Part shown: piece by piece, positions 10,963 to 23,643 of the stretch
Numbering within the stretch: the first letter of the stretch is position 1
Layout of the letters: each line of letters begins with the position of its first letter
From: Cystobasidium ongulense
Lineage: Eukaryota > Basidiomycota > Cystobasidiomycetes > Cystobasidiales > Cystobasidiaceae
Direction of reading: 5' to 3'
Length of the DNA: 64,000 bases
Assembly (NCBI GenBank): GCA_022835595.1
Contig: BQUP01000009.1
Coordinates: 558,001-622,000, forward strand
Position numbers and translations under genes: made by a program
Notes under the pieces: generated by a model
Told to the model about the DNA's origin: nothing
Seen by the model: only the letters and a program-made list of their open reading frames with translations
The model's database searches: none

Positions 10963-13047
10963 ATGTCACCCTCTCGTAGGCGTGGTTATCCAGTCTCGCA
11001 GGCCTCCGCAAGCTGACCACTGTACGTTGTTTTCAGCTGAAGCAATCGCGATCCAGACGCCGCGGTCTGTAGTCGCAGAGTTGTTCGCGAGGAGCATTAG
11101 CAATGGCAGCAGCGACGCCCAGCAAGACTCGAATGCCAGCGAACACTTTTACGCTGGTGTCAGAGATTACTTTTCATCCATCCTGGCCGACCATGTCGAT
11201 GCTGTGAGTAGAGCAGACTGTGGAAGACGCATAGACGGATCTGCAAGAAACGCACGCGTCTTGCGAAAGGGCAGAATGAGGATTCTGAAAAATAATGTAC
11301 TGCCACAGATACCCAACCTCGAAGACGTCAACACTGCTGGGCGGCTCGCGCGCTTCAGATGCATGGTTCAAGATACTGGACTACCTAACGAAGTCTTCGT
11401 TTTGAACGTAGGCGGCGAGAACGGTAGAGGGTGTTGCGCATACTCAGAAAGCGCCGCCAGCGGATCTCCGTTATTAGGAGTATGTCCATTCAGCACTGTC
11501 AAGCAAGAGCGACTCTCCTGACTGATTCCTTTCCTTTTCATTTCCTTTTGCACCTGCCATCCAGTATGAAAGCACGGACTATTCTCAATTGCGCGAAAGA
11601 CAGGTCATTTACGCGACATCGATACCTGGCGAAACAGATTGGCACAAGCTGAAGTCTACACGCAATAAATCACCTTCACATGGCGACGCGGATGCACTAG
11701 CGGGCGAGCTTGCGTCTCGCCTGCAAGTCGGACAGAACGCGTCTGCCTCCTCCTCCAGCAGCAGTACCCTCGCAAACAAGTTCCCTTTACCAGGCGTGCC
11801 CCATACGAGCGCGCTGGTGAAAACATATCCTACCCCAACAACAGGAGCACCGAGCGATTTCAACACCGACAATGTGAAAATCACCGAGATTGTGGACTTC
11901 ATCGGAGTGGTAGATTACTCTAGCTTTCCTTCTTCATCATCTCTTGAAGACTCGCCCAGCAGTAGCGATGCTTCCACGTCTCAACTTCCAGAGCAAATAA
12001 AAACACTTCACGCTATCTATCGTCTTCCCACTGCCAGGCACACACGTCTTGAAAGCTCGCCAGAGAAGGGAGCCTCGATACGTCAAGAACTGATAGATCA
12101 GCTTTCAACAGTCTTGGAGGGAGACAAACTAGCAGCCGAATGGCTTCTTATCTCACTACTCGGCAAAATTCATACACGCCGAGGTGCGCTAGCACTAGGC
12201 CAGCTCCCAATCAATCTGGTGCTACCTTTGACAATGGACAACACAGCGAACCTAGTCAAAAACCTTCAAACTTTACTCGAGAAAATCTTGCCTCGAATTG
12301 TAAAGCTCGACTTTCACGTATCCGAGCTCAACAAGGTCAAATATCTCCCTGAAAGTAGGGACGAAAATCTAATCAGTGGAGTTCTACAATTGCCTCAAAG
12401 TACAGTAGTATTGGTGGACGAAACGCGGATGGGTGAAGGAAACCTGCAAGATAGAGGTACGTGTATCTCTTACAAGTATAGCCGACAAAGAGGCTCGCAT
12501 CCTTACCCCTGTTTTTTTCCTTAGGTGTCAAGAACATACAAGCACTTGCTTCTGTACTCCAAGAACAGACTCTAGCCTATGTCTTCCCGTTCTCTAGCTT
12601 CACTTTCGAGACAGACCTTACGATGATTGTCATCAGCAAGGGCAAAAGTCTGTTACCGGTGAGCGCACTTGCAGCCTGGAGTAATGGGATGAATGTTCTG
12701 ACTTTAAGCCGTCTCAGGTCGATTGCACCATGCATGTCCGCCCTTCGAGTACTTCTTCACCCATCTCCTCTAGCCCTTCGCACTCTCAGTTGGTCACCTG
12801 GCGTGAAGCTTTATTGCCTTCAGCAAGTGACAAGTTCGATATTCCAGAGTCGGTCAGCGAGTACATACAAACAGACTTTATACGTATGCGCAAAAACAAG
12901 TCAGTCACGCAAGAAGACCTCGTCTTACGTATGTCAGTGGCTAGACTGTTGGCCCAAAGTTACGGGAAAAGCGAACTCGATCAAGAGATATGGGACAAGA
13001 CGAGAGAATTAGATGAAGCTCGGAAAGCTCGTCTTGTAACCAAATGA
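10963..13047 (+). CDS. MCM complex-binding protein (MCMBP/ETG1 family)
   Basis: Nuclear protein that binds MCM2-7 and helps unload or assemble the replicative helicase. Well-supported exons are one ending at 11407, then 11565-12456, 12525-12658 and 12718-13047. Family landmarks in order: ARFRCMVQDTG (cf. vertebrate VKFRCMIQD), RQVIYATSIPGETDW, LLISLLGKIHTRRGALALG, SGVLQLPQSTVVLVDETRM and KSLLPVDCTMHVRP. The stop is at 13047. The 5' end is not settled. The coding frame before 11275 has no ATG, and an ATG at 10963 would need an extra small intron, so the first exon may lie a little further upstream. A GTGAGT at 11204 may start an additional short intron. Confidence 0.85.
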
Positions 13048-13310
13048 AGCTTGTAGCAAAAGCTGGGGCAGTCCGAATCTCACACTTCTTCATGTCCAGC
13101 CTTGATGTTGGACAATCGATTCAAGCAAGACTGACCACGCATACATGACCAACGTTACAGTCGAGACAACCACACGTGTAAATTCGCGTACTCTCTAGCG
13201 ACTCGAATGGAATTCTTACAAACCGTTATCTAGGTGAAAGATGCGCTTTGCTCACCGCCCACTGCTCTCGCCTCTTGTCGTCAGCATCATCACCTCGATA
13301 ACCCGACACC

Positions 13311-15455
13311 ATGTCTAACGAACGGTTTCGGGCACTCATGACTGCTACAAATGTAGGCCCTCGCATCTGTCATCTACTGCCTCTAGAGACTTTGCTGCAG
13401 TTCTGCCTTGTATGCAGATGGCTGCGCCGGGTCGTCGCTCTTCAAGCCCATACGCCCTTAACGTTAAGAGGCCGCAGTCAATTCATTGCTCTGGACAACA
13501 TTGTGCAAAACGCGATTCGTCTTGTCGACAGCAGACCATTTAGCGAAACGGATGAGGAGTTCCAAAGCCTCGGCAGGATTATCTTGACCCTGAATAACAC
13601 GCACACGCTGGTTCTGCGCTTGTATCCGCCGTACGATGAATACATGGGTGCAAACAACGCATTAGTCAACGATGACAATCAAAGTTTACACTCTGGGTTT
13701 GATGACTTTTCAGATAATGGGAACGACTGGCAGTCTGAAGGTCAACCGTCCTCACCGGACAATGATGATCAAGATAACTTGCCCATAAATAGTGAGAACT
13801 TGGCCCCTCTGAACCCCAATTCATCAGGGTGGCATACGCCAACTTCAGAGGAACGTTTTTCTGGATTGGAGGGAGATTCAGACGAGGATGCAGACTCCGA
13901 AAGCAACCCTTCTTGTTCACCGCCTCCTCGCGATGTCTATGAGCATTCAGGTCGTGACCGTACCAGCATAAGCGAGGACGGAAGTATTCAAAATGGAACA
14001 CATGACATGCATGAAGGCTCTGGAGGCGTCAATCTTGACTGTTCGCGAAGTGTCAGCCCTTCGCACATCTTGGAAGCGGAATTTACGGAGATCAGTCAAA
14101 ACCGACGTGCTACCCCGAGCGGACATCTGCATGCTCAATCTGAGAGGTCGTTCCCTACTCATTCACAGTCTCGCAACGGGTCGGTATCCCCGGAAACACG
14201 ATTCGTGCAGCTGAGTTGGGCCGACCGCTTTGCCACCTTGATTAGACATGGATCACCTTCATCAGAACAAGGGGGCACGAGGACCACTCCTCTGCATATG
14301 GAAAGTCCTAGCCCTAGCGATGCAAGTTCAGATTGCAGCGCTGATAATGATTCATTGGACCACGCAAGTCGAGGCTCGCGAGAGTCAGATGAAGTCATAT
14401 CAAATGGTGCATCGTCGGCCGGCACGTGGCCATCTCAAGTCTCATCCGATAGTCATTACAGTGAGTTGGATGCTCCCGCCAGTTCTGTGGGAATATCGGC
14501 ATCTGTAGCGTCGGACGCGCAGGAATGGCTTGAAGAGGTCGAAGACGACGGACTGGCAGACGATGTCGGAGTCCTCAGTGATATTTCTCCTATTCCTGCT
14601 TTTCGAGCTTTTGCACGCAATCTCGGGGTCCTGAATTTCCTTGTGAGACGCATCCTAGCCCGCAATCCTCCTCAAGCCGATCCAGGCTTCCAGCTTTCCG
14701 ATGGAAAGGGAAATGATAGTGGCCCGCTCTCATTAATCCCTTTCGTGAACGTGCATACACTCGTTATTGAACCCTCCAACTTCTGCGCAAGAGGCCAGCT
14801 GCAAGATGATGCATCACTCTGGCAATACGGTTCCTTCCCTTCCGTGAAACGCCTCACTCTGTATCTGACATCGGACGCAGAACAATACCACGTGTGGGAG
14901 GCGAATATTAGAGAAATCGCTACTTCATTAGCACCGAGGGTGGAAACACTCGATTTAAAGTTCACCGAGTGGTCCAGCGTGAATACGGAAACATATGAAC
15001 ATCTACATCAACTCCGTACCGACTATCCGTTCCAACGCTTTGAACACTTGAACACTGTCGCGCTTTTCCTAGACAGGAATTACATTCTAGACGCAGACCT
15101 TGAGATTCATATTCCTGGTTGCAAGGTGCAGGATACGGCGTATTATGGGCAAAAATGGGGTCGAGACGCTGTCGAGGTGGCCATCAGATTGTTGGTCGAT
15201 TCCGCCATACAAACGGGAGGAATATGTACCGCTTCTGCTGCCGTAGGATGGAACGTGACTAAACCACGCGTTAATCACGTCAAGATCTACCTGCCGTCGA
15301 AGGAGGAAATTGCTTGGATAAGCTACTTGCCTACTCTTCTTCAACATGTTCGTCGCGACCAAGTCAGAGTATATGGGCAAGTGATGGTCCAAGTGGATGT
15401 GGTCCATAGCAAAGTCCTACTGTTTCCAGATGACAGGAATCGTAAGAACCATTAG
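13311..15455 (+). CDS. F-box-like protein, single exon
   Basis: An uninterrupted 714-codon frame with an ATG in the CACCATGTC context. Residues about 18-60 resemble an F-box: LLPLETLLQFCLVCRWLRRV, then LTLRGRSQF. Residues about 110-440 are acidic and Ser/Pro-rich and probably disordered. The last 270 residues are more ordered and contain repeated leucine-rich beta-like segments such as VHTLVIEP and VKRLTLYL, as in fungal F-box proteins with degenerate LRR domains. Such proteins act as SCF ubiquitin-ligase adaptors, but the substrate is unknown. It has the same architecture as the protein at 42078-43365, though I see little direct identity. It is probably a lineage-specific family member. Confidence 0.75.
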   Translation: MSNERFRALMTATNVGPRICHLLPLETLLQFCLVCRWLRRVVALQAHTPLTLRGRSQFIALDNIVQNAIRLVDSRPFSETDEEFQSLGRIILTLNNTHTLVLRLYPPYDEYMGANNALVNDDNQSLHSGFDDFSDNGNDWQSEGQPSSPDNDDQDNLPINSENLAPLNPNSSGWHTPTSEERFSGLEGDSDEDADSESNPSCSPPPRDVYEHSGRDRTSISEDGSIQNGTHDMHEGSGGVNLDCSRSVSPSHILEAEFTEISQNRRATPSGHLHAQSERSFPTHSQSRNGSVSPETRFVQLSWADRFATLIRHGSPSSEQGGTRTTPLHMESPSPSDASSDCSADNDSLDHASRGSRESDEVISNGASSAGTWPSQVSSDSHYSELDAPASSVGISASVASDAQEWLEEVEDDGLADDVGVLSDISPIPAFRAFARNLGVLNFLVRRILARNPPQADPGFQLSDGKGNDSGPLSLIPFVNVHTLVIEPSNFCARGQLQDDASLWQYGSFPSVKRLTLYLTSDAEQYHVWEANIREIATSLAPRVETLDLKFTEWSSVNTETYEHLHQLRTDYPFQRFEHLNTVALFLDRNYILDADLEIHIPGCKVQDTAYYGQKWGRDAVEVAIRLLVDSAIQTGGICTASAAVGWNVTKPRVNHVKIYLPSKEEIAWISYLPTLLQHVRRDQVRVYGQVMVQVDVVHSKVLLFPDDRNRKNH

Positions 15456-15763
15456 TTGTTTGTAAGTATTGTAGATGTACGTCCTTTTTGCTGCAGTGAT
15501 GAAACCTGCTTGCCGCGTACAAGCTTATCTAAGCAAATTGCCGACAAGTATGCAGCGTGTTCAGAAGGTGGAAGTCAGCTAGAGCAGAGGTGCAGGACAG
15601 GTTGTCAGAAGTGTGCCAGGCCTTGTGTGACTGGTACTGTGCGGGCGGCTGGTCATCTAAATTGCTCGTCTGCCTTTCTCGTCGTGCATTTGTGGACGAC
15701 GTCAACTGGAAGCGAACGACACCTCGGCTTGTCAGAGCACCTCCAACCAGCCAGCCAGCCAGG
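15456..15763 (+). promoter_or_regulatory. Intergenic region / verprolin promoter and leader
   Basis: This is a 308-bp gap between the F-box stop and the verprolin start. The CCAGCCAGCCAGCCAGG run immediately before the ATG at 15764 is a short tandem CCAG repeat in the leader. Nothing else is recognisable. Confidence 0.45.
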
Positions 15764-17532
15764 ATGAACGCAGCTCTGCAGGAGCAAATCAAGAAGGGCA
15801 GAGGTGTGTATCCGCTGCGAGCGAGCTTGTCGTGAGGAAAGGCGGAGTAGAATGGCTGACACGGCGGTACCATTATCATCATCGCAATCATCCACACCAC
15901 CTTCTCCAGGCTTGAAGCATACCGTGACAGTCGACAAGTGAGCAGAGCTGCACATTATGGAACACGGGTAGAGCGCCTTGCTGACAGCGCCATATAGATC
16001 CGCTCCTCTTATCGATGCAAAGGCGACCTCTGGCGGCGGCGGCGGTGGCATTGCCTCTGCACCCAGACCACCTGGCGGAGCATCAGGACCATCAGCTGCA
16101 GATGTGTCGGCCATGGCAAGTGCACCCCAGCTCGGTGGCCTGTTTGCTGGCGGCATGCCCAAATTGAAGCACTCGAGCGGTACCGTTTCCACTGGTAGGT
16201 GCTGATGACCGGCCTAGCATGACATGGTATACCTCGTGTGCATCACACAAAGCACACGCTGATTGACGACCTATCCTGAATGACCTTGTAGGCCGCTCTC
16301 CAGCTTCACCTGGTCTTCCTGCAGCTGCTCCTGCCCCTCCACGCTCAGCACCATCAGCCCCACCACCTCCAGCACCGTCTGCAAAGAGCCCTCCAGCCTT
16401 TCGGCCACCTCCACCGCCAGTTGGAGCCGCACCTCGAGCACCACCACCACCTGCAGCATCTTCGCGCCCACCTGGTGCTCCTGCTCCACCACCACCGCCG
16501 CCAACTGGAAGACTTTCGGGCGCACCTTCAGCGCCGCCGCCGCCACCACCACCGACAAATGCATACAGAGGTCCTCCGCCAGTCGCACCACCACCACCGC
16601 CTATGTCTTTTCCAGCAGCATCCAAGTCTCCACCCGGCGCCCCTCCTCCGCCAGCTATACGCCCGCCTGCGCCACCCGCGGTTGCACCACCACCACCTCC
16701 AACGCTGCAATCTTCTACAAACAAGCGTGTTCCACCACCAGCACCACCCTCGTCTGGAGCATCCAAGGTTCCTCATCATGCACCACCACCGCCGCCTCAT
16801 AGACCCAGCAAAATACCGCCGCCACCTGTTCCTTCCTCGCCGGTGCGAAGCTCGACGCATCGCAGACCTCCACCTCCACCAGTTCCTTCTCGCGCTCCAG
16901 CATCACCCCCTTCCATCTCTCCTCCATCCAGTCATATAGCTCCTCCGAGGCCTACTGCCTTGCCACCCAGACTACCTTCGCGGACACCGTCTTCCCAATC
17001 AGTCAATGGCAATGGACCACCTTCTATACCCGCAAGATCGGGCGTTTCTACACCATCCGGTTTGGGACCACCTCGGCTACCAAGTAGACCAAGCTCTGAA
17101 TCAATATCATCTTCTATCGCGCCAACACGAAGCGTTCCGCCTCTGCCTCCAGCTAGTGGCAGACCACCACCTCCACCTCCAGCCCAGACAGCAAGTCGCT
17201 TGTCTCGCCTTCCTCCACCTCCACCTCCTGCTCCTTCAGGAGACGACGACTTCACTTCTTCACGCCGAGGTTCAAGGATGGGAGGTGTACCACCACCGCC
17301 GCCACCACCTCCGCCGCCCGAAGAGGACGAAGACGGGCCTTTCGCTGGACCGCGTGCTGCCTCTCCTCCACCTACCATGACTTCAACAACGCCGTCAGGA
17401 TCAATAACGAGGAAGTTCCCTCAATCAGCTCATTTCCCCACCCCAAGGCCTTTTATGAAAGTCGAGAGAATCTATCCAACAGGCAGGGCAGAAGGCAGTT
17501 CATATGATTTCAAACGGGCAATTGCGCACTAA
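15764..17532 (+). CDS. VRP1: Verprolin / WASP-interacting protein (WIP)
   Basis: Actin-patch protein that binds G-actin and Las17/WASP during endocytosis. Exons 15764-15803, 15910-15937, 15998-16194 and 16292-17532 give 501 residues, with phases matching. The WH2 actin-binding motif is spread over the first three exons (NAALQEQIKKGRG, LKHTVTVDK, SAPLIDAK), matching the WIP consensus. Then come a Gly-rich stretch and about 370 residues of polyproline segments that would bind SH3 and profilin. The C-terminus, around AHFPTPRPFMKVERIYPTGR, matches the WIP WASP-binding tail pattern (LPxPxPF...YP). The long Gly-rich and His-rich frames on the other strand and in other frames are shadows of the proline codons. 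Confidence 0.93.
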
Positions 17533-17787
17533 AGACTGGTGTTCTTCGGAAGTGAAAAGTGGAGGCAGCTATGCAGTCATTAGTGTTATAACACCACGGT
17601 AGAGAGCTCGAGTACACCCCTGTATCAATCTTAGTTCTTGCACGAATACAACAACGAAGATACTTTACGGCACAATGCCTGCCGATCTAGAACACAACGA
17701 CACGACACTTCAATTGACACTCATGTTGCTACTTCTAAAGATAATTCAAAGTGAAGGAAAGTCTCTTTGTCTTACAACTTGCTAACA

Positions 17788-17843
17788 GGCAAACCTGTCC
17801 ACTGGTTCTCTAGCTGGCAAACCTGTCCACTAATTCTCTAGCA
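17788..17843. repeat. 28-bp tandem duplication spanning the NUD1-like stop codon
   Basis: Two adjacent 28-bp units (17788-17815 and 17816-17843) share the core GGCAAACCTGTCCACT and then TTCTCTAGC, differing at three positions. The gene's TAG stop (17810-17812, minus strand) lies in the downstream unit. The corresponding triplet in the upstream unit is read in another frame and is coding. Confidence 0.8.
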
Positions 17844-20800
17844 CGCTGACGTTGAGTGCGGCCAACCTTTAAACCATCAAGTAGCTTTAGAGATGGTACA
17901 GCTTCTATCATCAGTGACCTGTATGCTGTACGCCGAGCGAGCCACTCATTTGGTAAAGTATGGCGATGTTGTGCGTCTAGTGCTTTGTACACTTTCGAAG
18001 TTACGTTCTCTTCGCTTGGCAATAGATTCAAGTTGGGGGGTGCCACTGAAAGATTGGGAGAAGCATAAAAGCCGAGTGTCATCGGATTGAGTCTAGAATG
18101 GGAGCACAGCAGTTAGAAAGTTTCGCTGCACTACCGGGAGAAGATAAAAACGCAGAACTTACCGAAGATCAAGCACTTCTAGCTCACCACATTCGAGCCA
18201 TATGGCCAAGAGATCTTTGACCTTCTCTAGTCTATTCCCAACGGCAGAGATGATGCGCAGTCTTTTTGCACCTGCCACGGGTGCCAGTGTGGTTAAAAAG
18301 TTGTTATCCAAGATTAACACTCGGCAGTTCGGTACTACAGCTGCAAAGTCCGTTGGTAAAGATGTTAAGCGACAGCCTGATAATTCCAGCAAAGTAAGAT
18401 TGAGGAAATGCTCATTCGGGAAAGCTTCGGGTATCGGATTGTCTGTGACAGGAAGAGGGAATCAGTCAAATTTGACCCAGCTAGCACACGTCACTCGATA
18501 CGCTTACAGCTAAGGTAGAGCCGTCGAATATCCCGTAAATCCTTGACTGGGAAGTCGCTGTGTAGATCAAACAAACGCATAAGATGTCAGTCACAGTATT
18601 GCGAGATTCACTCGCTAGCGTCAATCACTTACATAGTCCCTTGCCTCTGTTCTCGCAAGCTCAAGTTTTCCAGCTTTCTCAAACGACTTGTTCCGGACAA
18701 GTTTGTAATCCTGTTACAGTCGGCAAAAACCGTCCGTACATTTGGCATTTGAGTTAGATCCAGCGAGCCGAGCGAGTTATTGGAGATCTTTAGGATTCGT
18801 AGACTCGGGGAGGGGGCTGCTATTGACAAACCTTGCAACCTATTGAAGTCTAGAAAAAGCAACAGAGAATCAATAACGCTCTCATTTTGTGAAAATCTAC
18901 CTGTCCGACCTACCTAGATCGAGTGTCCTTAACGAAGGTAGCGTTTCCAAGCCTGAAATCTCAATAACATTGTTGTCTGAAATTTCAAGCGTCTCCAATC
19001 TCGTCCAAGCTGTGTTCTCTAGACGCATCTCGCTAAGAGAGTTATTGCACAAACTTAAAGTGATGAGTCCATCTAGCTGGTCAATGCCTTCGATGCTGTC
19101 GATGCCACACCCGTCCGCCTTCAGGATGCGTAGATGTTGAAGGTAAGCTAGCTGTCTGACGCTAGTAACACCCGTATTTCCACTGATATCCAAGCTTTCG
19201 AGGTTCTTGAGATATGTAAACGATGAAAGGTCGCCTAGTCTGTTATTTGTGAGCGAAAGGAACCGAAGGCTTGAGGGTAGACCAGTCAAGAAGGCGATAT
19301 TGTTGTCTGATAGATTAATCGCGTCCAGATTCGGCAAGAACTCTTTTAATCTGACTACGCTCTCGAGTCCGCGTTCACGCAGGTTGATATGCTCAAGATC
19401 CTTCCACGATGGTTCGAAAGGTACGACATCCGTGAGTACGGTGAGTAAGCGATCGTATGAAACTCCGAACGAGCACTCTGTCAAGATAGTAGCGTTCGCA
19501 TTGAGTGGCTTTCGATGCCAGGCTAATGTTGACGTAGTCGAAACCATCGAATTGGCCAAGCTGGCTGATCTGTGAGGTTTCAAGCGAAGCGAACGAGGTT
19601 TGGCATAGGAATTATAAGATGCAGTTGGAGTATCTTGCTGCATTTGACGCGTCGAAACATTACGACTGTTCTCTTGATAGTGAGCTTGGTGATCGCCAGC
19701 CCTTATAACGGTCGAGGTATACGCATTTAGAGAGATTGTATCTTCATCATTGTCCTCTTCCACCTCCTTTTCTATTCTAGTGGTATCTTGACCATGCGAA
19801 ACCGGCTCATCAAGGCTCATTGAATTATGCTTGATCTCGTTTCTCAATGCACTACTAGCCACCCTGGCTTGCTGTGCATCCAGAGAATCGGCCCTTCCAG
19901 GTACCTTGCCGTCTGAAAAGCTTACACTTCTAGTCTGTTTGCTCGCGATGCGAGATATAAGTTTGGAACAGGGTAAAGGCGTCGAGAATGCGTTTGTATC
20001 GCTGCGCTTGAGCACTGATCTGGGTGGAACTGCCGAATTACCAGTTGATGAGCGACGTGTGACATTCTGGATTTCGCCTGAAGACGATAGCGAGCTTGAG
20101 AGATGCTGTGGAGGAGGAACTGTCGAAGATGGTCTAGAATCCGCTGCTTGGCTTGATGCCGAAGCTTGAGCTATAGAAGGTAGATCGGGCGATACGAAAG
20201 GCATAGCAACGGATACATGATGAGGAGGCGTTGAGGTCTTTTCTGTCTGTCTGTCATCGTCCTCGCTACGCGCTGCGCTACCCTGCGAAGCATATAAAGG
20301 GAGGACAAGCGATCCACTTCGATTGTGCTTTTGTTGTTGTTGCTGTTGTAGATGCCCTCCTTTCCCACTCGTATTGCCCGTCAAGTCGTTCGAACGAGAT
20401 TTACTATTTTCCAAACTTGTAATATCTCTGAATGGATCATCCGCGGTATTCTCCTCGTCTCTGCCAGGCATCTCCTCGACGGGGGAGAGAGCCGGTAATC
20501 CGGTCTTTGCCGGACTGATTAGGTCTTCTTGAGGTTGTTCTCCAGCCCTCGAAGCTAAGTATTTGTCAATCTTGACCCATCTCTTGTGAACATCAACAAA
20601 TACCATATCTCCTAGTACATCTTCAGTGAGCAGGTTTTCCGCTTCAGCAGGTGTGATGTTGACTATCCCATGACGAGGTTCAAAATGATATCCTTTTGCA
20701 GTTCCTATTGATGAAGCTACTAGACTGGTAGGAGCAGTCGAACCAGATACATAACGACTCGAGGTGGACGTAAAGAATCGATCGCTGGATGTATGGGAAG

Positions 20801-23643
20801 TACTAGATGGAGCGGGGTATCGAGGAGGCTGAAGCTGTTTCTGTGGTACAGTAGCGAAGGTTCGCTTTCTACTAGATGAGAATAGATGACCCTGTGCTGG
20901 AGAATCCAAGACTTGCTGAACAACCGGGGAAGAGGAAAGCTGCCGCCGGGTCGAGGCGGTCGTACTGTTATGAGGTTGCGTGTTGATAGTAGGTAAAGGC
21001 GCCAGAGAGTCCAATCTTTCCTCATCAGGTGTGCTGATATCGCCCACTGTATTCGAGTCTCGATGCATAGACCGGATCGACTCTTCTTCTTCTTCCGGTG
21101 TAGGAGCCATCCCTCGTAATGCTGTTTTTTGCCCGCCCGCCATTTGATGCGCTAAGGCCGCAGAAGTAGGAGTTGGGTTAGCGGGCCTAGAAAGAGTACC
21201 CTGTCTAGTGACAGGTCTCCTCTTATAAGCCGAATTACCAATATAAGATTCCGCGTAATCGGGAGTAACAGCTATGACTGGACTTTTATCACTTCCTGGC
21301 ACTAGTACCGCTGCTGTACTACCTTGAAGCAGTAAGTGAGAGGACGCAGAAGAAGAAGAGCCCTGTCTTTGCGAATTGCGTTGCCTAATGCGCTCCATTA
21401 ACGCTTTTGCCTCGTGTAATCTGTCTTGAACTACATGTGCGGGCGTCTTGCCGGACTCTTGTAAAGTAGTAGCTGCTCCAATGCGACGCCATCTACTGGG
21501 AGGCGTCTCCACTGGAGCTGCTTCCTCCTCCGCTTCGTTTTCTCCTTCTTGGAGTACTTCAGACGGCTCTTGTCCTTGCAACATGGAGGAACGATATGTC
21601 CGTCCAACAGGTGCAGTCATAGGAGGCAAAGATCTCAAAGGTGGTCTAGCAGGTGATGGTCTACCGCTCGCATCAACAGACAAGTCCGCCGCTTTCTGAG
21701 AATATTGTAACCTTGAAGAAGCAGAAAAAGGTTGCCTTTGCGTTCTTCTCCTGATTGGCGTTGTAGTCCTCGGCATTACTCGATTTTGTATGCGCGTTCT
21801 AAAAGGTGACAGTACTGCGCTTTTACTGAGTAGATTGTGTTGTATACTTGTGTGGAATTGAGAATGCTGTTGCTGCTGATATTGATGCGGTCGGTATTCA
21901 CTAGCTGATAATCTGACCCTTTTTGAACTTCTAGTATTAGCAATTCTACCATTCTCATCATCTTCCTCTACATCTAGAATATGTTGATAAGGTGACGAGC
22001 GACTCTGAAGGTGGTCTTGATCATCTGGTCCAATATGAGCAGTATGGTAAGAATATTCGAAAGTCTGAGTGGAGGGATTATTATATTCATCTGCCGCTGA
22101 TTGTTTATACATTCCCCTTCTCGAAGCAGCTAGCATATCTCCGGTCGTCGCTCCAAATTGTGAATCTGATATGTCCAGAGCTGCATAAGAAGATTCATTA
22201 TTGATATTACGAGGCGGTGAAGTTAATCCATCTATTTCAGCTACCAACGCCTGTAAATGCTGCCGTGTATACGTGTCTTGCTGGAATTTAAATATACTCA
22301 AAGCAGGTGAAGGTTTAGCTGTTTGACGATGTTCTTTTCTAGGTGATGGCGTGTCAATCTGGCTCGAAGAGGTTGAAGTAGATGCTTGTCTATTTACGAG
22401 TCTTGATGTGGAAGGAGTAGAGGTGGCGATTCCATGCGAGTCGTGCAGGACTTCGTGTTCATCGTCACCTTGTGATGGAGTAGTGAAGACGCCCTCCAAA
22501 TAGCTTGACAGTAGCTGTGGAGGTAATTTTGGTTCCATGCGGAATGAGAATTCGGTTGATGGTATATGTGCGAGCACCATGCTTTGCGTCTTGCTTTCAC
22601 TTTGTAAGGCATTGTCGACGATGGAAACTGCCGATCCAGCTGCGTAGGATGGCTCGATTTGAGAAGCTTCATTGATGTTACGAGGTTCGTTGTCTGCATG
22701 TTCTACAGGCAGAACACAGGCGTCAGAGATATCTTAATTGCGTATATTGATCCGAAGTTGACTCACGTGCGCTATTCTCCTGCTCGGCCTGTGAAGCTTC
22801 GTTAAGGGCATGAGGGTCGTCGTCTGATTATTTCACAGTCAATATGTAAGCGTTAGAGCTGTCTGGGATTACGCGTAGTTGCGAGCAAGTCCCCTCACTT
22901 TCGCCATTCTCTTTCGTGTTATCCGCATTGCTAGTGTCAACGACTTCGCGCATTGAAGGAGGCAGCAACGACTCCTCCGGGAGACTAGGATCAGTAATCT
23001 CTTGCAGTTGTTGATCCACAATGAATGAAGCTTGTTTGATATCATCTTCGTAGTCCTCATCATAACGCGTCGCTTGACCTTGTTGCTCTTCTTCTTGAAT
23101 TGATGATCGATTCAGTACTGCATTGTGAGCGAGCGAAGGAGGTGACGAGGGCTGCATGAAGAGTGACTGTAGCCTTTTAGCTGGTGTTGCTTTGGTGTGT
23201 ATTGATGTTGGATGGTCGCTCTCGTCTGCTATGCAGCTGTCGTCCTGTTGATGCAGTAGATCCTTGTTGAACGCGGCTGCTGCCATTGCGAGCTGTTGAC
23301 CTGGCGAAGGTGCAGCGTTCGGCGAGCTGGGTGTCGAGGATGTGGATGCAATGCGCTTCTTGGATGGACTGAAGAGGATGCTGCCCATCTGATAGCTCTG
23401 CTCTTGCTGCTCTTCATTGCCATCAACATTGCGAAAGATGGTCGTCCCGAATGGCCCCCCATCCAGCGAAGCCTGACTGGGCGAGACAACAGGCCTGTCG
23501 TCGATGACCAGACTGCCAAAATCGAGACCGTTGACCTCCTCGCTCGCTTGCTTTGTGCTGTCCTCGCCGTCTTCCACTCGCTCCCCATCTTCAACTGGCT
23601 CCACCCACTCTTCGCTCAGCTCTGCCATCCACGCGGGTGCCAT
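17810..23643 (-). CDS. Nud1/Cdc11-like spindle-pole scaffold with C-terminal leucine-rich repeats
   Basis: Likely scaffold of the mitotic exit / septation initiation network, anchoring the signalling GTPase and kinases at the spindle pole body. Seven exons (23643-22899, 22823-22767, 22702-18914, 18849-18633, 18557-18508, 18442-18163, 18092-17810) give 1806 residues, all phases matching. The N-terminus APAWMAELSEEWVEP resembles the conserved start of Nud1/Cdc11. About 1300 disordered residues rich in S/T-P follow. An LRR array runs from about residue 1355 to 1760 (e.g. LDAINLSDNNIAFLTGLPSS) and ends in LNPMTLGFYASP, the family's cap. The 57-nt second exon lies between two short introns. The gene is divergent from the YTH gene and converges with verprolin. 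Confidence 0.92.

Noticed and set aside
16092-16766. Gly-rich minus-strand frame and His/Leu-rich frames over 16271-17380
   Set aside because: These are complements and frame shifts of the verprolin polyproline codons (CCA/CCT/CCG).
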